64,000 bases of DNA. Source: Caenorhabditis elegans. Its lineage: Eukaryota > Nematoda > Chromadorea > Rhabditida > Rhabditidae. This document shows, piece after piece, positions 28,886-40,603 of the stretch; the stretch's first letter is position 1, and each line of letters opens with the position of its first letter. The notes beneath the pieces are model-generated. The model did not search any database and was not told the origin of the DNA. It saw only the letters and a program-made list of their open reading frames with translations. The translations under genes and the position numbers were made by a program. Location of the stretch: contig NC_003279.8 in assembly GCF_000002985.6 (NCBI RefSeq), positions 9,610,001 through 9,674,000 of the forward strand, read 5' to 3'.

Positions 28886-31800
28886 TCAAAGTTTATTTTT
28901 TGTTTTTGAAATTTCTTTCTGCAATTCGTCAATTTCACGATTTCTCTCATCCCTCACATTTGTTGTCAAATGGACGACACTATTCGCTTTCGTCATTGCT
29001 GCTTCTCGTTGCAATACTCTTTGTTGAAGTTTCTACAAGAAATAGAAAAAATTCGATGCAAAGAACCATGATATGGGTGGAGCCTACTTTGGGGTATTGT
29101 ATCTTGAGCGATCATATGAAACTAATTTTGAAACATTCCAATGGTTTTACCCAGTCACGAAATGAAATTTTGTAACATATCGTACTCGGTCTCGACAGAC
29201 TTTTTTCTGTAAAATACAACGGATGTGCGCTTTTAAAAAGTATTGTATTTTCAAACTTTCGTTGCTGTGGAATTTTTATCGATTACTCATAGTTTTCGTA
29301 AAACTATGTGAAAATTTTGAAGCCTATGAATTTGAACAAATTGTGAGAAAAACTATGAATAGTTGGTGAAAATCTCACAGCAACAAAAGTTTTCAATTAC
29401 AGTTCTCTTTAAACGTATACACTCGTTTGTAATTAACAAAAAATGTCGTGTCGAGACCGGTTACCGTATTTATGATGCAGAAACAGCAAAATTTCGCCTC
29501 GCCAAATATTTAAATGTAACAATTTCAATATGTTCAACAATAAATGAAAAATACAAAAATATGCTCCTTCCACATCTGGACTTTGTTAATACAAACTTTC
29601 TTGTATTTTTTAAATAATTAGTTGTAGCTACAAGAGAAAAAACACACAAATAAAAATCATTCACATGAATACGAAACTTTCAGCTTTTTAAAGAATGGTC
29701 TATGTTATTCTAATACTATTGGTCAAAGTCTTCAATTTCAATGTAAAAATAATGTAATTTATTACCTTATTCAAAACATTCAAAGCCATTATTTGTTCGT
29801 GCCATTGTTTTTTTAACATTCGAATTTCTGTTCCTTTCTCAATTTTTTCATTTTCAAATTGTACCAAATTCAATTCACTGTACGATTTCAGTTGTCTCTT
29901 GAGAAATTCTGAGCGTTTCCTGAAATTTAGCAATTCTTTAAAAGAAATGAATGTATTTAAAGGTACCGTATTCTTTCCAATTCGGTCTTTTGTTCATCTG
30001 TTGATTTTTCAATTTGTTTGATTTTCTCTGCAAGTTTTTCTTTCTTCTCCAAATATTCTTTTTCGCGTTTTTCATCTTTTGATTCTACGAGAGTTGGTGG
30101 TTGAAGCTTCCGTTCTTCTGTAAACAATAATCTAAGATAGGTACAATGCCATTCAGGCAGGAACAAGGCGTGAGGTGGGCGTGACGCGAGCAATGTAGGC
30201 ATAGGGTAGACTTGTAAGGATCTATGAGGTAGCTGGTTAGGTATCCTATTGAAATGTATGCAAGCAGGTATATTCTAGAAAAAGAAGTCAACAGGGTATG
30301 CAGCAAAGTAGCTATGTAAATGTTCAAAAAGTAGGCACGTGTGAAGGCATGATTACGGTAGGCATATGATAGGCACGTGGTAGAGCTAGGCGTACCTACC
30401 TATCTATTTTGGTTTTATTCTGAAAAAAAAATCCTAGAGAATTCGTTGTTTATGTTCAACATTCATATTCAACATACGTCGGTTCAACTCTGAAATTCGA
30501 ATATTTTCAGCATTTCTCAGGTTCTGAGCAGCTCGATCCGCTTCCCTTTGACACTCGTCAGCAGTTTTTTGTAGAGCCTCTTTCTATAAATATAATATTT
30601 TTAGAGACTATGGATTTCTATTAAACCTCTTCAAAAAGCCTCGATTTATTCATATGAAGAGCTTCAGATTCTCGTTTTAATTGAATTATTTGCTTTTTCA
30701 AATCTTCTAACTGTTTCCAATTTTCTTTCGGATTTTGAACATTAGATTTTGATCGTCTTCGAGATTCAACTGCTGATCCTTTTTTTGATAATACTGGTGT
30801 TGTCTGAAATAAAATAAAAAAAAGGAAAACTAGCTTGAGTATGCAATTTTCTTTCAGATCGAAATTTTATGGAGTAGTTATAAACTTTTGTAAGTTGCGA
30901 CACAAAAACTCACCACTTGTAAATAATCACTTTTGTCCAGCTTCATTTCTTTCAAATTTTCAATTTTCTCATTCATCATATCCAAACATTTTGTTCCCTT
31001 CGCCATTAAAACTTCCAATTCTCCAATACGCCGATCTCCTGTTTTTCCCCTTCTGAAACCATAATCTAAATTCAGATCACAACTTTATATATCTCACCCT
31101 TCTGAATCTTCTTTCAAACTAATCAAAAGCTTTTGAAATTCGTCTGAAATTCCAGAATTCTCGACTTCAAAAATTTTGATTCGACGTTCGATTTCTTCCT
31201 TTTTTGTCTCATTTTCCATTTGTCGTCTGCCAATATTTGTATCATTAAAATTTTGAAGTTCTTTGAGTCTTACTGTATTTCTTTATGAATATCCTTTTCA
31301 ACTTTGTCAAAACTTTTTTCACTTCTGGCAATATCAGATCGTAGGCGAGATATTTTCTTGTCCTAAAAACTATTAAAAAATAAATACTGGAGGTTTTTTT
31401 ACTACGGAAAGGACAACAATTACCTGCACAATCTTCTTTTTCTTCATTTCATCCAGCTTTTTCTTTGCTTTTTCCATTTTAGACTTCATCGAATTTTCTG
31501 TTCGATTCACTCGAAATCCGGCAATTTCGTTCTGTTTTTGAAGCACTTCTCGCCGTTTTTCATTCAATGCTCTCAGAATTTCATCGACTTAACAAAACGC
31601 ATTTATAAAAGAAAAACCAATATTAGTTACTCTGTTTCTGCCTCTGTGGAAGTTTTTCTTGTATTTCGGAGACTGTTGCTTCAAAAGTAAGAAGATTGTC
31701 CCTATTTTTTGAGATTTGCTTTTCCAAGTTGATCATTTTCTGGAAAGGGAGAGAGATTTCTATTTGTTCTTGATTTTGCAACATACAAAAACAAAGAACC

Positions 31801-32295
31801 CCGATTTTTTCAGGTTTACAGACTTGACAATGAGAACTGATATTTAGTTCTGAAAAGTCATGACTAATTCCATGAAAATCGTATATAGTAAAAAGGTGTG
31901 AACTCCTTCATATTTTACAAGAGAAGTAAAAAATGAGCATCTTTGAGCATAAGCACGTCTTCAGGTAAACATAATTGAACAGTAGATTAACTGCAGAAAA
32001 CAGAGAAGCAGACAATGTACCTACATAGTAAGAAAATCTTACAATGTATCTACATATGTTTGTAGTAAGAAAATTTAAAAATTCAAAAGTTAGATTTAGA
32101 TTTTAATTTTGAATACACGAGTCGGAGCACGTGCTCTGCGAACGGCTGGTTAGATAATAGTGTAAAATTATATCAACTAACCTTGAGCACAATCAGTTCT
32201 AGATTCAAAGACCGATGATTTACCCACAAATTTTTCCTCCATTTGTTACACATCGATTGCTCGACTTCTATTGGCTTCAAAATATTTTTTAACAT
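28886..32295 (-). CDS. Long coiled-coil protein (or two adjacent coiled-coil genes)
   Basis: Seven exons join in frame: 32182-32295, 31631-31739, 31424-31587, 31274-31362, 31098-31226, 30914-31052 and 30627-30803. An eighth begins at 30583 (KEALQKTADECQREADRAAQ) and meets a TAG at 30434-30436 unless spliced. Downstream exons 29967-30117, 29766-29919 and 28886-29032 also join in frame with each other and end ELQKEISKTKNKL. I could not find a junction linking the two blocks in frame. They may be one gene with a missed exon, or two genes. All segments are Lys/Glu/Gln-rich heptad-like helix (for example KMEKAKKKLDEMKKKKIVQ). No family recognised. The first intron and the large 3' intron contain repeats. 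Confidence 0.65.
29066..29505. repeat. Dispersed palindromic element in a coiled-coil gene intron
   Basis: The blocks CTCGGTCTCGACAGAC, GGATGTGCGCTTTTAAAAAG and CAAACTTTCGTTGCTGTG, then inverted GCAACAAAAGTTTTCAATTA and GTCGTGTCGAGACCGGTTAC, match the copy at 22500-22932. The preceding GGTGGAGCCTACTTTGGGGT stretch matches it too. It is older or more degraded than the first ate-1 copy. Confidence 0.7.
31829..31971 (+). repeat. Left member of an inverted repeat pair flanking the phosphate-carrier gene
   Basis: Contains GAGAACTGATATTTAG, AAAAAGGTGTGAACTC, GTAAAAAATGAGCAT and AAGCACGTCTTCAGGTAAAC. The reverse complement recurs at 34149-34256 (GTTTACCTGAAGACGTGC, GAGTTCACACTTTTTC). It lies in the first intron of the coiled-coil gene. 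Confidence 0.7.
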
Positions 32296-32491
32296 AAAAT
32301 AATTTCAACGTGATCCATCCTATTTTCCATATTTCAAATTTTAAGGGACGTTCCGAAATGACGTGGCCCTATCACTTCTCTCTTCTTGAAAAATCACTTC
32401 ACAAATTTGTTGCCGTAAAGAAACACCGAACAATATTTGAAGGTAATTGCTTCTTTTTTCATTCTAATATATGTTCTTCATTTACAGAATA

Positions 32492-33765
32492 ATGGTACTG
32501 TTTCACGATGTCTTCGACGCGGCTCAAAAGAACGGATTAGTGATTCCATCGGCTTCATCGGTTGTTCGTACCGCAAAATGTTCATCAGCTGCCACTTCTG
32601 TTGCTGCTCCGATTGAATTTGGCTCCAGTCAATTCTATGCAATGTGTGCTCTTGGAGGATCTCTTTCCTGTGGATTGACTCATTTTGCAATCACTCCGTT
32701 GGATATTGTCAAATGCCGTATTCAGGTATCATCCAAGGTCTATTTTTTATTGTTACCAATATTCCAATTTCAGGTCAACAAAGAAAAGTATGGAAGCATG
32801 GTGCAAGGTTTTAAAGTGACCATAGCTGAGGATGGAGTTCGTGGTCTTGCTCGTGGATGGGCTCCAACATTCATTGGTTATTCGGCTCAAGGACTTGGAA
32901 AATTCGGATTCTATGAAGTTTTTAAAAACATCTACAGCTTGTCTTTAGGAGAGGAGAATGCCTATATTTGGAGAACTTCGATCTATCTTGCCGCATCTGC
33001 TTCTGCTGAATTCTTTGCCGACATCTTCTTGGCTCCAATGGAAGCAGTGAAAGTTCGTATGCAAACATCTCCAACTGCTCCAACAACTCTTCGTGCATGT
33101 GCTCCAATGATTTACAAGCAGGAAGGGCTCACTGGATTCTTCAAGGGACTGCCACCTCTTTGGACTCGCCAGATTCCATACACCATGATGAAGTTCACTT
33201 GTTTCGAGAAAACTGTGGAGCTTCTCTATCAGTACGTTGTTCCAAAACCACGTGCTCAATGCTCAAAGTCTGAACAATTGGCGGTTACTTTCACAGCTGG
33301 ATACATTGCTGGTGTTTTCTGTGCTGTCGTGTCTCATCCTCCAGATGTTCTTGTTTCAAAACTGAATCAAGATTCAAATGCCAGTGTTGGAAGTCTTGTC
33401 AAACAACTTGGATTCAAGGGACTTTGGGGAGGACTTGGTCCAAGAATCATTATGGTTGGAACTTTGACTGCTCTTCAATGGTTCATCTATGATTCGTTCA
33501 AGGTAAGGTTCTCTCTTTATCTTTAAACTTATCTCACTTGTTTCAGGTTGCAATGAATCTTCCTCGTCCACCACCACCACAAATGCCAGAATCTTTGAAG
33601 AAGAAGCTTGGAATTCCGGGAACCACTGAAGTTGCTCCAGTCGCTGAAAAAGTTGCTGCTCCAGAGAAAAACGCAAAATGTGAGAAACCAGGAAAGGTCG
33701 ACAAGAAGCAGGAAAAGAAGGAGAAGAAAGAAAAGAAGGCCAAGAAGTCGGAAGAAGCTGTTTAA
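32492..33765 (+). CDS. Mitochondrial phosphate carrier (SLC25A3-like) with Lys-rich C-terminal tail
   Basis: Exons 32492-32725, 32774-33502 and 33547-33765 encode 393 aa. Three mitochondrial-carrier repeats show the signature at each odd helix: PLDIVKCRIQV, APMEAVKVRMQT and HPPDVLVSKLNQ. GLARGWAPTFIGYSAQGLGK, GFFKGLPPLWTRQIPYTMMK and GLWGGLGPRIIMVGTLTALQ are typical of the phosphate carrier, which moves Pi with H+ across the inner membrane for ATP synthesis. After the last helix (WFIYDSFKVAMNLPRPPPPQ) a 60-residue extension ends in alternating Lys/Glu, longer than in usual family members. The ATG follows TTTACAG|AATA, a likely trans-splice site. Codon bias suggests good expression. It is probably a paralogue of the main worm phosphate carrier. 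Confidence 0.92.
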
Positions 33766-34415
33766 ACATCTTGATAACTATTATTGGGCCCTTTTAGTTT
33801 GATTGTGTAGTAATAAAACATTTCTGGAATTGCAGCTCATTCTTATCTTTGTTTGTCAATCTTGAAAGTATAACGATATATGATGCTCAGAAGCAACTCC
33901 CACCTCGCAATTTTAATATCTCATCGATCTCATCGATCCTGCCACATTCTGGACAAAAACTAAGGATGAATCTGTGCTGTGCGACAATAGGCAGTTGTAA
34001 AAAGTTTCAGAACGCTTATATTTTTAGCAATCCCTGAAGGCGCCGAACTTAAATATTTTCGACAATTGTGATTGACGATCGGGAGGGGGATTTCCTATTT
34101 TTGGCAATTGTCAATTTAAAGTAAGGAGTGTACCCAATATTGAAATAGGTGTTTACCTGAAGACGTGCCTATGTTCATTTTTACATCTCTGATAAAACAG
34201 AGTTCACACTTTTTCACTGCACAACACTTGAATATTGGTGTGAAAAATATCAGTTCAATTTTTCAAATTTATGAATATATTTATATACATATAAAATATT
34301 CGCCCGTATTCAATAAAAGTTAAATAAAAGTTTCAGAGAGATATTGTTAAAACTTTAACAACAAAAAATCAGTTAAACTTAAAATTTATTTAAAAAAAAT
34401 AGTGATTAACTTTAC
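33766..34415. other. Intergenic stretch between convergent genes
   Basis: Carrier 3' UTR with AATAAAAC near 33813, then AT-rich DNA. It contains the right member of the inverted repeat pair at 34149-34256. No gene seen. Confidence 0.4.
34149..34256 (-). repeat. Right member of the inverted repeat pair
   Basis: GTTTACCTGAAGACGTGC followed by GTTCATTTTTACATC, GAGTTCACACTTTTTC and AAAATATCAGTTC is the reverse complement, with small differences, of 31829-31971. Confidence 0.7.
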
Positions 34416-35040
34416 TTAACTCACTTTCTTTTTTATCTCCATTTTCTGTCGTGTTCTCTCATTTTCTTCTCCTATTCTCTTATTGTCCAATTCCATTTTT
34501 TTCATCAATTCAATTTTGTCTTTATATTTTCTGTTCTGAAAATATTTGATTCAAAACAAAGAATAGATGAACCAACTCACAATATTAACTAACTCTTCAT
34601 CCAATTGCTGACTAACTTTTTTGACATGTTCCTCCACGCTCTTCTCATACTTGTCGAGTTCTCTCTACAACTCAATTAGATATCTTTTAACGACTGATAT
34701 TTATACAGCTAACCTCATAATCTGGCATGTTTAATTTCACTTTTGAGACCTAAAGAACAATGTTCCAAACTGAAAAAAAAGAAAAGTAAAATAAACACTT
34801 TTGAATGAAAAAAAATAAAAGAGGAAAATGCATAGCAACGCAAAAAGGACCACTCACTTTATGTTTTCTATCCGTTTTCCGCTTTTTTCGGATGAATGCC
34901 AAAAACGGAAACGCAGTCAATTTGTGGATTATGTAAATTTTGGAAAATGTTTGAAAAATTAATATCACAAGTATACCCAATTCAGAAATGAATAATGTCT
35001 TCCAGATGATTTCTAGATAAATCGTGATCAAAGGAAACAT
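34416..35040 (-). CDS. Small membrane-anchored coiled-coil protein
   Basis: Exons 34858-35040, 34714-34749, 34581-34664 and 34416-34535 join with phase 0 at every junction and give 140 aa. Residues 1-50 are hydrophobic and can form two membrane segments (TLFISELGILVILIFQTF and IHKLTAFPFLAFI). A basic cluster follows (RKKRKTDRKHK), then a heptad-like helix to the end (ELDKYEKSVEEHVKKVSQQL). The stop lies inside AAAGTGAGTTAAG, which also looks like a donor, so a further exon is possible. An internal ATG at 34726-34728 would give a 68-aa soluble form. No family recognised. Confidence 0.6.
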
Positions 35041-35698
35041 GCATATATAAAACTATTCTGAATAGAGACAAAATACAGACAAAAGCATACATACAAAAAT
35101 ATATACAAGACGTTTGATACGAGCCCTTTTGTAACTACGGCAGACAGGAGAATGTACTGATACTGTAAACCAACGTGTAAATGTCGTTTTTCATTTTGCA
35201 CAGCTGCGCGCCTCCGATGTCCGGTTTTTTGGATTTTGGGAGAGCCAGTGCCTGTTTTCTTGTTTTGACACAGAGGTTTTTCCATAATTTTTTGACGGTT
35301 TTCATGATTTTTGTCTTGTTACAACTGGTTTGCCAGTCCTATAGCCCTACCAATTTCGAGTGCTTTCGACACCAAATTACTTATGAAATTCTTGGTAACA
35401 TTGTGGTGTTGTAACAAATGTTTCAATATCCAGATGTCAGCAGTAATAAAATGATCAGAATACTAACATTTCTATTATATTCTAAACTCATTCACCTTTC
35501 CATTTTCAAACTCCTGCAATGATATCATTCTCTCTCATATCATTATCATCATTTCACACTACGTGCAAACATTTCAAGAATGTTTAGTCTATTTAAATAC
35601 TATTTGACATTTGATTTATTCACATTTCGAGCGTTTCTCAATTTTTATAAACCTCAATTTCCATCCATTTTCAGATAATTTAACAAAAGAAGTTTGTG
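35041..35698. other. Intergenic stretch between divergent genes
   Basis: It separates the minus-strand membrane gene from the plus-strand FBA2-type gene. A pyrimidine-rich run (TCATTCTCTCTCATATCATT region, 35515-35560) and a TTTTCAG at 35668-35674 before the ATG are the only notable signals. Confidence 0.35.
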
Positions 35699-37605
35699 AT
35701 GGCTTTTCAAATAAATGATGAGATGTCGCCTTTGGATATGTGAGTGTTTTTAAACTAGAAATTGTGTAGCTGCAAAAATAATTGAAAACTTTTAGATCCA
35801 ACTGCTCCAAAGAATCATTGGAAGTGAAAGAATTAATTTCAAATCTTTCGATTAACATTTCTAATCTTTTGATTGAAAATTATTACGATTTCGTCAAAAT
35901 TAATTTGGCACGAAATGGAAACGAATTTTCGGTATGGATGATATACGGATTGGATGAATTGTATGAAGATGATGATAATATGGAAGAAATTACAATTGGA
36001 GATGCAGTTTTTGATCATTCGTAAGTTTTTAAAATACATTTTTAAGTTACAAAATGGTTCTCTGGAGAAATTTCAACAGCATTCAAGTTTGCTTGAAGTC
36101 ATTCATTTTGGCTACCAGATTATATACAAATTTAAGAATTCCGTTTGTTTTTTTTTGAATTCCAAAAAATCTGCATTGTAATTTCAGAGAGGAAGAAATG
36201 AATAATTTGATTTTATATCATGAAAATCGTTTTGTCGGTGCCCTTGCTGTACTGAAATATCTATTTGAAATCTTTACCGGATCAATTTTGGATGCAAACT
36301 TTCTCACCGGAACTCCACCAACTCAAGATATTTCTAATTTTCTGGTGGATGTATTTCATTGCGAAAAAGTTCAACAATGTGAGAAAGTGATGATATTTCA
36401 AAACGGAATTTCATCAAAAACTATGGTTGATCAGATTTTGGATTTGGCAAATGGATTGAAAAGTTTGGACTTTAGATGTCCATTGCCAGACGATTGGAGT
36501 AATCCAAAAGTATGTTATTTCACAATGTTTCTATTTCAAAAGTGTACTTTCCCTTGTGGGATTTTGTCTTAACCTGTTCAAAGTAGTCATTCAACGAGAT
36601 AGCGATTCGACAGAGGAGAGGCGCCCTCGTCCCTTCTCAATCGGGTTGAAGGTGATAATAAAAAACAGTTTTATGCAAAAATGCAGATTTTTTTAAATTT
36701 AGAACAAGTGTGAATTAATTTTCAATAGATTCAAACATAAACTTTGGATTTTCTTATGTTTAAAATTACAGAGCTTTGGTACATAGGAAAGAAAAATGAG
36801 TTTTTGCAGATTCTGAAGCTAGACAAACTAGTTTCATGGCCATCAGAATGGTTCACAACTAGTGATTTATTGACGAAATTAGATTGTGAATGTGCTCAAT
36901 TGAACGAGACAAATCTGGATTGTAGAGCATTCAAAGCATTCATGCTCAAGTGGAAAATGTTAGACAATACAAGACTGAAAATGCTTGAAATTTCATTTGA
37001 TGGAGATTGGACATTATTTAATTATGATGGGCTTGACGCAAAGAAATGGAATCCTGAGGAAAGAGATGGACATTATCCGTTAGTTTTACGTTTCAGTCCT
37101 AGAGTTGTAAATCTGCGAAAAAATAATCGTAATTTTTCTCATTTTATAAAAAAAAGCGTCGTCTCAAATTATCTGCCTAACTAATCGCATCGCCTAGAGT
37201 CTGACTTTTGTGCTTACCTGGAAACTTAATTTCCAAAGTCAGCAAATTGTACTCTCGTCGGTCATGAAAGTAATATTTTGAAGAAAAAAGTCTAATTGAA
37301 ATTTGTCTGATTAATAGAAGGTTACATGCCTTCACGGTCAGCGCACAAGCTCTGCTAACAACAACGTCCGTTTAATATTCAGAGATCTACTCGGGAAACC
37401 GGGAGCCCAATGGTTGAATTGTGAATTTGTAATGGATATTCAAAGAGACGACGGAATGCTGGCTTCATTTTGGAGAAGAGAGCAGAGTTTTCATTTTGTA
37501 GTTTGGCATGATCGTCATCCAATTGCCACGTTGCAACCGGATCCAGATCTTCTTTTGAAGCTGGAGGAAATTGATTTTGCGAGTGATGAAGATGATGATG
37601 AATGA
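35699..37605 (+). CDS. F-box-associated (FBA2-type) protein lacking a recognisable F-box
   Basis: Exons 35699-35739, 35796-36020, 36188-36509, 36810-37078 and 37383-37605 encode 359 aa with matching phases. The FBA2-like region shows HENRFVGALAVLKYLFEIFT, SILDANFLTG, then SEWFTTSDLLTKLDCECAQL, NLDCRAFKAFMLKWK and TRLKMLEISFDGDW. It ends RDDGMLASFWRREQSFHFVV, parallel to the C-terminus of the gene at 40604. In worm F-box proteins this domain recruits substrates to SCF ubiquitin ligases. Here the N-terminal 60 residues (MAFQINDEMSPLDI...) carry no LPxDxxxxI-type F-box. An acidic tail (DFASDEDDDE) is added. Introns 3 and 4 are long for this gene class. Confidence 0.75.
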
Positions 37606-37686
37606 GAAAAGTTTAAACTTTATTTTTATTGAAGTTTTTGCAAAATTTGTTACAAATGAAGTTATTTATAATGGAGACTACAAAAT

Positions 37687-39186
37687 CTATTTGTGGAATC
37701 TTTCCAAGTTTTGCACAAGCCCAAAGAATTGTGCGACCATTGCCTGAGCTTTGTATGGAAGAATCCTGAAAATAATATAATTTTTTAGGACTTTAAATAA
37801 AGAGCTTACTGAATTCCAGCAAATACCAAATAGAAAGCTCTTGGAGTTACGAGAAACTCTTGTTCCGTTTCAATTGCTTCAAAGATTTTCTGAACAACGT
37901 AATCAGTGTCCAGAATTGGGAAAATCCAAGGGAATCTAAATGAAATAGGTTTAACAGACTTTGAGGTAAACAAGGAATTGTTTTGTAGATTTGACTGTGA
38001 TGAATAGAAATGGAAAAAAAATATTCTGGAAGATAACATTTCCAAAACATCATCGAAAGTTTTAAAACATCATAGAAGGTTTTCAAAGTTTTTGGTATAA
38101 CTATTTTGAAGGAAAATAGAGTTGTTTTAATATTGTTCCGTTTTGTCACTGATAAACCCAGAAGAAGCTGACAATTATAATCTTTGATTTCTGAACATTA
38201 TGCATTGTTTGTTTGAAGGCATACCTGGTAGCTGCTCCAGTGGCGTCAAACATCGAAGTATGAACGTAATACGGACAAACAAGTGTTGTCTTCACTCCAT
38301 TTTTTTCACTTTCCATTATTTCAGCAACTAATGAGTCGTGAAATCCAACTGCTGCGTGTTTTGTAGAAGAGTAATCAGCCTTAAATATAAGAGTTTTTAT
38401 TTACAAATTCTTTACAAAGAATTTGTTCAAGTATGACAGAACGATGCCAAGAAATGATACTCAAACAAACAAACGATAACTTACTAGACCAGAAGATCCC
38501 ATTTTACCGGCTGCTGAAGCAATTGTGACAATATGTCCATTATTGTCTTTCAGCATTGCTGGCAGAAATTGTTGAACTGTCTGTATTTATTTAATATTTT
38601 AAATTATAACTTTAAATTCACTTACATAAAAATGTGCTTTCACATTCACATCGAACGATCTATTTATCTCATTTTCACTGCTATCCAATATCATTTTTGC
38701 TGAAACATAAAAAAATAAAGATTTTATATAATTTTCAATATCTCGCACCTGTTGCAATTCCAGCATTATTCACCAAAATGTCAACTTTTCCTATATCATT
38801 TATTACTTGTTGACCAACTTGTGCAATTTTTCCGGGGTCACATAAATTAACCTCATAAGAGTGGGCCTGGAAATGTGAAGAATTTATAAATTGAAAATTT
38901 AATATTGATCACATACTTCTCCTTGATTTCCTCTAATCTCGTTTTTCAATTCGTCGACTGATTGAAGATTTATGTCCCAAAGAATCAAAGTGGCTCCTCG
39001 AGCAGCAAACTTTTGAGCCAACAGTTTTCCTAGACCATTTCCAGCTCCAGTGATCAAAACTTTCTTACGATATAAATCTTTTTTGGGGAGAAGAGAATAA
39101 GGTAGAGCGTATTTGATTAAGGAAATCAAGTTTTGTATAAGAAGATTGAATAGTAAAATGACAATTTCTAGAATAATATCGAACAT
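37687..39186 (-). CDS. Short-chain dehydrogenase/reductase, SDR16C (RDH10 / retinal SDR) type
   Basis: Exons 38917-39186, 38749-38866, 38626-38699, 38485-38580, 38225-38379, 37810-37935 and 37687-37765 encode 305 aa, all phases consistent. An N-terminal membrane anchor ([20 protein letters not shown]) precedes the Rossmann fold. Key motifs are TGAGNGLG at 46-53 (cofactor loop), DIN after strand 2 (NAD(H)-type acid), NNAG at about 123-126 and the catalytic YSSTK at about 189-193 with upstream IASAAGK serine. The C-terminus ([16 protein letters not shown]) matches the SDR16C group, which oxidises retinoids, steroids or fatty alcohols at ER or lipid droplets. The true start may lie in an upstream exon, since the frame stays open beyond the ATG. 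Confidence 0.88.
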
Positions 39187-40603
39187 TTCCAAGGTCTTTG
39201 AAATGTAGACCACAATGAGAATACCCCAAATGATTGTCTAAGAGATAGCAAAAGAAAGATAAAAAGGTAATAGAGAGATTATAGATAAAAAGGAATGGTT
39301 TATGGGGTAGGAGACACTGGAAATAGACGAATAATGGGTCTCTGATGAGAATACAGTTTTATGCTCGTGCAAACATCATTTCACAGACAATCCTAAGGCT
39401 TTCAAGAGGCCTACGTCGAAGTAAATGTCTAGGAACACTTTTTTTACGATGTTCTCAAGTTTATTGTTTGGTCTACAAAAGATCAAAGAACTTGTCAAAT
39501 AGTGTTCCCCACGCCAATTGTTTGTCGGCAAGTTCAGAGAAAATAGAAAAATGTTATAGTCAAACCTGGAGTATAGTCCACAAAAATTCGTTCTTGACGT
39601 TTGTGCATTTATGAAAAAAGAGGTATTGTTCAAGGAATTGGAACCATTTGTTCAAAAATTCTATCCTCTAATGTCCAACTTAACGCAAGAAATTATGTTT
39701 ACAGATTTACAAAACAAACTCAAATTCGAAATCTTTAAATATTAAAAATAAATCATTGAACATTATTTTTTTGTAGTTTCAACATTTGTTTTTGGAAAAG
39801 ATGTATTTAGATCAATTTGATAGTGTTTGTAGGTTTCCATTTCTTATCAATTCGTTTTGAAACTGATCAAAGACACCGATGAGTAATCTCTTTTGACATA
39901 TCCAAACTCTTTTTCCTTTTAAGTTGCACGAGGAAGGAAAAAACTACTTCGGAAAATTTGAGTATAGTGTGGGACTGACAAAATTACCACCAAAAATAGA
40001 TACCGGGAGGTCAGTTTACAAACCTACAGGAATTTGTGGATATAAAACTGAGTGTGGACAGTGCGACAACTCGTGGAAACCTTCGTGTACATGTCTATCA
40101 GTCTATTGGAATGTCAATTAGTTTGGAATGTCTGATCAATATCTGTTCCATTTGTTCAAGGCTTGACTACCAAGTTGAAAGTAATGGCAATTTTCTCTCA
40201 AAATTGCACGTTTGATGCCCTTTCATTGAAACGTTATAACGAGAAGAATACATTATAATTTCCTTTATAAAATCTTTAAGTTCTTGCTCTTGACAATCTA
40301 AACTTTGAAACTGGATTCTCAGAATCTATTAACTTTCTGTCCTTCAAATAATCAATCAAACATATTTTTTCTTCTCGGAACTCTTATGCAATATGTATCA
40401 TAACGACTTCCAAACCCCCGGTACAATTTCTCTGGGTCTCTCATTCTTTTCCAATCCCTCGACTCTACACTTCTCTTCTTCTCTTATTTTGTCTCATCTC
40501 TCCTGTCTTCTCTGTATTGATTCCTTGCCTTTCTAGCGTTCCGGCTCAAAATCGAAAAATTTTTAATATATTTCTAATCATATACATATTCTTAATTTAA
40601 AAA
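39187..40603. other. 1.4-kb intergenic region
   Basis: This is upstream DNA shared by the SDR gene (minus) and the F-box gene (plus). It has a C/T-rich tract at about 40430-40530 and otherwise AT-rich sequence. Short open frames at 39345-40120 show no family likeness. Nothing else seen. Confidence 0.4.

Noticed and set aside
35028-35285. 85-codon minus-strand open frame
   Set aside because: No ATG context, no homology, and composition changes along its length. It lies in the upstream region of two divergent genes.
37200-37380. tRNA-like or hairpin-like block in an intron of the FBA2 gene
   Set aside because: Complementary stretches (TCTGACTTTTG...CCAAAGTCAG) exist, but no anticodon arm or B-box matches a tRNA.
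39924-40121. Cys-containing 65-codon open frame (TGICGYKTECGQCDNSWKPS)
   Set aside because: No acceptor or donor context, no ATG in a good context and AT-biased surroundings; cysteine pattern probably by chance.
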